Shown here piece after piece: positions 22,193 to 25,295 of a stretch of DNA of 25,295 nucleotides (its first letter is position 1; each line of letters starts with the position of its first letter). Both the position numbers and the translations under genes were made by a program. The notes beneath the pieces are model-generated. The model did not search any database. It worked only from the letters and a program-made list of their open reading frames with translations, and had not been told where the DNA came from. Origin of the DNA: Acidobacteriaceae bacterium (GTDB lineage: Bacteria; Acidobacteriota; Terriglobia; Terriglobales; Acidobacteriaceae). The stretch spans positions 1 through 25,295 of the forward strand of contig JAUTWY010000053.1 in the NCBI GenBank assembly GCA_030838305.1. The letters run 5' to 3'.

Positions 22193-24880
22193 CTACTGCA
22201 GCAGACCTCCATTGGTCGGTGGTTCATCTTCGGGAGCCAGTACTACGGCGGCGGCTACGCGGTCGCCGGGTTCCATGTGCAGGAGGCGGACGCCTTGGGC
22301 GTTACGTCCGGACTCGCGGATGGTTTTCGAATCCATGCGGATGATTTTGCCGTACTGGCTGATCAGCATGACTTGGGAGTTCTCGTCGACCAGAGCGATG
22401 GCGACGACTTTACCGACGCGCTCTGTTGTCTTCACGTTGATGACGCCTTTGCCGGCGCGGTTGGTGAGGCGATATTCGTCGGCCGGGGTGCGCTTGCCGT
22501 ATCCGTTTTCGGTTACGGAGAGGATGAGGTTGCCTTTCTGAGTTAGATCGACAACTTCTCCGGCAGAGATTTCGGTGTCGGTCGCTGACGTTCCCGGAAC
22601 TGGCGAGTCGCCCGTTCCCACACGATCCGCGCCAGTCTCTGCGTCTGGCTTTGGCGTTACTGTCATTCCTACTACATAGTCGCGCTCTTCGAGATTAATT
22701 CCATTCACGCCATAGGCGGCGCGGCCCATGGGGCGGACGTGGTTTTCGTCGAAGCGGACGGCCATGCCTTCGTGGGAGGCGATGAAGACGATCTGGTTGC
22801 CGTTGGTGATGCGGGCGGCAACGAGTTCGTCTCCTTCTTCGATGCTGATGGCATTGATGCCGTTCGAGCGCACGTGCATGAACTCGCGCAGCTCAGATTT
22901 TTTTACCAGGCCGTTGCGAGTAGCGAAGAAAATATATTTGTTCTCTTCTTCGAGATTGCGGACGGCGAGCATGGTGCGGACGGTCTCGCCGGGTTGCAGT
23001 CCGATGAGGTTGCCAATGTGTTTGCCGCGGCCGGCGGCGCTGACGTCGGGAATTTCATAGACCTTGAGCCAGTAGACGCGACCCTTGTTGGTGAAGATCA
23101 GGATGTAGGCGTGGGTGGAGGCGATGAAGAGGTGTTCGACGAAATCCTCTTCGCGGGTCTTCATCCCGGTGCGTCCACTGCCACCGCGGCGCTGCATGCG
23201 GTAGGTGGAGATGGGCGTGCGCTTCATGTAGCCGGAATGGCTGAAGGTGACGGCGACCTGCTCGTCGGCGATGAGATCTTCGAGGACGATTTCCGCGGCT
23301 TCGTCTTCGATGCGGGTGCGGCGCTCGTCCCCGTAGAGTTCTTTTACCTCTTCCAGTTCCTTGATGATGACAGAGCGAAGTTTTTTCTCGGAGGCGAGGA
23401 TGGATTCGTAGTCCTCGATGCGTCCGCGAACTTCTTTCAATTCGTTGGAAATTTCGTCGATGGAAAGCTTGGTGAGGCGGTGCAGTTGCAGTTCCAGGAT
23501 GGCTTCGGCCTGGCGCGTGGTGAACGGCTTTTCAGGATTCACCTTGGGAGCGCGGCCGGTGGTGTTAATGTCAATTTTCTTGCCGCCGAAATAGGCGACT
23601 AGATTTTCGCGGGCATCGGCGCGGTTCGAGCTGGCGCGGATGATGGTGATGACGTTGTCGAGGTGATCGAGCGCCGTCAGATAGCCTTCGAGGATGTGCT
23701 CGCGATCTTTCGCTTTTTGCAGCAGGAACGCGGTGCGGCGGCGGACAACCTCGACGCGGTGATTGATGAAGTGCTTGATGGCCGGAATCAGGCCCATTTC
23801 GCGGGGCTGTCCGTTGACCACCGCCAGCAGGATCATGGAAAAACCTTCCTGCATGGAGGTGTGTTTGAAGAGCTGGTTGAGAACGATCTGAGGTTCGGCG
23901 CCGCGTTTGAGTTCGACCACGATGCGCATGCCGTCGCGATCGCTTTCGTCGCGAACGTCGGAGATGTCTTCAATGTCCTTGTCGTTGACGAGCTGGGCGA
24001 TGCGCTTGATCAGTACAGATTTGTTCACCTGGTAAGGAATTTCTGTGACGATGATGGCCTGGCGGTCTTTGGTGACGTTTTCGATGGCGGCTTTGGCGCG
24101 CATCATGAAGCGGCCGCGGCCGGTGCGGTAGGCTTCGAAAACGCCGGATCGTCCATGAATGACCCCGGCGGTGGGAAAATCCGGGCCCTGGACGAACTTT
24201 AAGATTTCGGGAAGCTGCGCGTTTGGGTTGTTGACCAGCGTGATGGTGGCGTCGACGATTTCGGTTAAGTTGTGCGGAGGGATTTTTGTGGCCATGCCCA
24301 CGGCGATGCCGTCGGAGCCATTGACGAGCAGGTTCGGAATTCGAGCGGGAAGAACGTCAGGCTCGACTTCGCTGCCATCGTAGTTGGGGCGGAAGTCTAC
24401 CGTTTCTTTGTCGAGGTCTTCGAGCAGTGCGGTGGCAACTTGCGCGAGCTTGGCCTCGGTGTAGCGGTCTGCCGCGGGGGGATCGCCATCGACAGAACCG
24501 AAATTTCCTTGTCCAAAAATTAACGGGTAGCGCAGGCTCCAGGTTTGCGCGAGGCGGACCAAAGCGTCGTACACAGCGAGATTGCCGTGGGGATGGTACT
24601 TGCCCATGACGTCGCCGACGATGCGGGCGCATTTGCGGGTGGCGCGATTGGGCTGAAGGCCCATCTGCTGCATGGTGTAGAGAATGCGGCGGTGCACGGG
24701 CTTGAGTCCGTCGCGGACATCGGGCAAAGCGCGTCCGATGATCACCGACATGGAATAGTCGAGATACGACTTCTTCATCTCGTCTTCAATGTTGACGGGT
24801 TGAATGTGCAGTGCGCCGGGACTGCCGTCGCCGGGTGGCGGAGGAGTCAGGGGAAGTTCGGGATTTTGATCGTCAGGCAT
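22193..24880 (-). CDS. gyrA: DNA gyrase subunit A
   Basis: GyrA is the breakage-reunion subunit of DNA gyrase. The 895-residue protein has the topoisomerase IV/GyrA fold from LDYSMSVIIGRALPDVRDGL, with the catalytic Tyr140 in AADRYTEAKLA (E. coli Tyr122). Its QRDR reads HPHGNLAVYD, with Asn100-Leu101 at the places of E. coli Asp82-Ser83. The C-terminal beta-pinwheel carries the GyrA box QRRGGSG at residues 563-569, with Ser instead of the usual Arg or Lys at position six. An insertion rich in Gly, Thr and Asp occurs around residues 740-775 between blades. It includes VGTGDSPVP, encoded by a palindromic repeat. The start at 24880 follows a weak AAGAG; the N-terminal extension is about 18 residues longer than in E. 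coli. gyrB is not in the window. Confidence 0.97.
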   Translation of the reverse strand: MPDDQNPELPLTPPPPGDGSPGALHIQPVNIEDEMKKSYLDYSMSVIIGRALPDVRDGLKPVHRRILYTMQQMGLQPNRATRKCARIVGDVMGKYHPHGNLAVYDALVRLAQTWSLRYPLIFGQGNFGSVDGDPPAADRYTEAKLAQVATALLEDLDKETVDFRPNYDGSEVEPDVLPARIPNLLVNGSDGIAVGMATKIPPHNLTEIVDATITLVNNPNAQLPEILKFVQGPDFPTAGVIHGRSGVFEAYRTGRGRFMMRAKAAIENVTKDRQAIIVTEIPYQVNKSVLIKRIAQLVNDKDIEDISDVRDESDRDGMRIVVELKRGAEPQIVLNQLFKHTSMQEGFSMILLAVVNGQPREMGLIPAIKHFINHRVEVVRRRTAFLLQKAKDREHILEGYLTALDHLDNVITIIRASSNRADARENLVAYFGGKKIDINTTGRAPKVNPEKPFTTRQAEAILELQLHRLTKLSIDEISNELKEVRGRIEDYESILASEKKLRSVIIKELEEVKELYGDERRTRIEDEAAEIVLEDLIADEQVAVTFSHSGYMKRTPISTYRMQRRGGSGRTGMKTREEDFVEHLFIASTHAYILIFTNKGRVYWLKVYEIPDVSAAGRGKHIGNLIGLQPGETVRTMLAVRNLEEENKYIFFATRNGLVKKSELREFMHVRSNGINAISIEEGDELVAARITNGNQIVFIASHEGMAVRFDENHVRPMGRAAYGVNGINLEERDYVVGMTVTPKPDAETGADRVGTGDSPVPGTSATDTEISAGEVVDLTQKGNLILSVTENGYGKRTPADEYRLTNRAGKGVINVKTTERVGKVVAIALVDENSQVMLISQYGKIIRMDSKTIRESGRNAQGVRLLHMEPGDRVAAAVVLAPEDEPPTNGGLLQ
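22600..22625. repeat. REP-like palindrome (family A) inside gyrA
   Basis: GGCGAGTCGCCCGTTCCCACA lies within the gyrA coding sequence. Its core GGCGAGTCGCCCG is identical to the intergenic copy at about 18759, and the CCCACAC tail fits the family. It encodes about nine residues (VGTGDSPVP) in a linker between C-terminal blades. Confidence 0.55.
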
Positions 24881-24928
24881 GAATTTGGGCTCTTAGCATT
24901 CGCCTTTAGTTCTTAGCCCGTAATGCGC

Positions 24929-24971
24929 TGCCCGACAGCGATCTTTCGCTCGGGCCGTTTGCGCTAAACGG
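24929..24971 (-). other. Two hairpins in the gyrA leader
   Basis: CCCGA and GCGA pair with TCGC and TCGGG around TCTT (about 24930-24954, with a CA bulge). CCGTTT/AAACGG pair around GCGCT (24955-24971). They lie between the predicted promoter and the gyrA ATG and may affect mRNA stability or translation. Confidence 0.4.
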
Positions 24972-24976
24972 TTGCA

Positions 24977-25006
24977 ATTACAGGCAGTTAATTGAGTTTT
25001 GAACAA
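24977..25006 (-). promoter_or_regulatory. Probable gyrA promoter
   Basis: On the minus strand TTGTTC (25006-25001) and TGTAAT (24982-24977) are 18 bases apart. The -10 matches consensus at five of six positions and the -35 at three. Transcription would begin near 24969, with a leader of about 90 bases. Confidence 0.45.
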
Positions 25007-25089
25007 ATAATATAGTATCACGCTGCGGGCTGTGGAAATGAGTTTCAGGAGTGCTTATGGCGGTTCGGGCAGGGAGTCCTGGGAAGTGG

Positions 25090-25155
25090 CAGCAGCGCCT
25101 AAAGGCGGCGTCACGAATGGCTTTGTGCGGCACGCCTGAAGATGTGCCCTGATAC
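25090..25155. repeat. Two-hairpin intergenic repeat, family B, second copy
   Basis: GCGCCTAAAGGCGGCG, a spacer, then TGCGGCACGCCTGAAGATGTG and CCCTGATACGAATC follow the plan of the copy at 15682-15757: a CTAAAG hairpin first, then a CCTGAAG hairpin and a CCT end. GATACGAATC occurs twice at the right end (about 25152 and 25168). Confidence 0.55.
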
Positions 25156-25207
25156 GAATCGTCGCTGATACGAATCCTAGCTTTCGGACTGCGAGTTAGC
25201 CGATGAC

Positions 25208-25295
25208 CTAGGGGCGCGTGATCACTTCGTTGGGGGATGAGGGAAGGACGAACTTCACGTTGCGGGCGGAATTGGTTTGCAGGGTTTGAGACAGA
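25208..25295 (-). CDS. 3' end of an unidentified minus-strand gene
   Basis: On the minus strand an open frame enters from the window edge and ends at a TAG (25210-25208). It encodes 28 residues, including QTNSARNVKFVLPSSPNEVI. The regular alternation of hydrophobic and polar residues looks like a true C-terminus. The other two frames of this stretch are less protein-like. It lies upstream of gyrA on the same strand, with the gyrA promoter between them. The product cannot be identified from this tail. Confidence 0.5.
   Translation of the reverse strand, partial: LSQTLQTNSARNVKFVLPSSPNEVITRP

Larger units (their letters stand above)
24881..25207. other. Intergenic region upstream of gyrA
   Basis: This space holds the gyrA leader with two hairpins, its promoter, and a family B repeat. 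A plus-strand frame of 31 codons (ATG at 25057) with AGGAG ahead of it runs into the repeat; I do not call it a gene. Confidence 0.45.

Noticed and set aside
22739..23602. Long plus-strand frames opposite gyrA
   Set aside because: They are antisense shadows of a conserved gene with strong codon bias.
25057..25152. Plus-strand frame of 31 codons with AGGAG ahead of the ATG
   Set aside because: Its second half is the family B repeat, and the length is within chance; I kept it only as a remark.

Overview
The window looks like a chromosomal segment of an Acidobacteriota bacterium (Terriglobia/Koribacter-like). This rests on high G+C, several lineage-typical secreted hypothetical proteins, the palindromic intergenic repeats seen here, and a Gram-negative LPS inner-core operon. 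I saw no tRNA, rRNA, CRISPR array, integrase or insertion sequence. The organism assignment is inference from gene style, not from a marker search.

Layout. Bases 1-55 hold the tail of an unknown gene. A lipoprotein lytic transglycosylase with three LysM repeats follows (374-2395), then a very unusual acidic/lysine-rich histone-tail-like protein with its own promoter and a perfect terminator (2640-3237). Next come two small minus-strand genes (a 92-residue protein and an HXXEE-like membrane protein) and a divergent VOC/MarR pair around a 13-bp palindrome. A papain-like gene broken by several frameshifts lies at 5328-6158. An exported metallo-beta-lactamase-fold hydrolase converges on a membrane-anchored hypothetical protein. 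gatB and a secreted hypothetical follow; both have a TATAAT only 6-7 bases ahead of the ATG, which suggests leaderless transcripts.

The centre (10659-15692) is a tight plus-strand LPS operon: waaA, lpxK, rfaE1 (hldE kinase part), rfaE2 (hldE nucleotidyltransferase part) and waaC. LpxK completes lipid A, WaaA adds Kdo, the two RfaE proteins make the ADP-heptose precursor, and WaaC adds the first heptose. Three junctions are overlapping or nearly touching. An isoprenylcysteine-methyltransferase-like membrane protein follows after a repeat element.

The right part carries a periplasmic TPR protein, a tiny basic protein, a secreted protein with an HExxE motif, a GbsR/MarR-type regulator with a good sigma-70 promoter, a hypothetical gene, and a probable truncated secreted gene. 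It then has full-length gyrA on the minus strand and the 3' end of another minus-strand gene at the window edge. Intergenic spaces hold at least four kinds of short palindromic repeat. One copy appears to sit in frame inside gyrA, and another supplies the stop codon of waaC.

I did not find a clear new multi-gene system. The most unusual items are the charge-segregated histone-like protein, the GyrA quinolone-pocket Asn-Leu pair, the repeat inside gyrA, the decayed papain-like gene and the leaderless promoter pattern.
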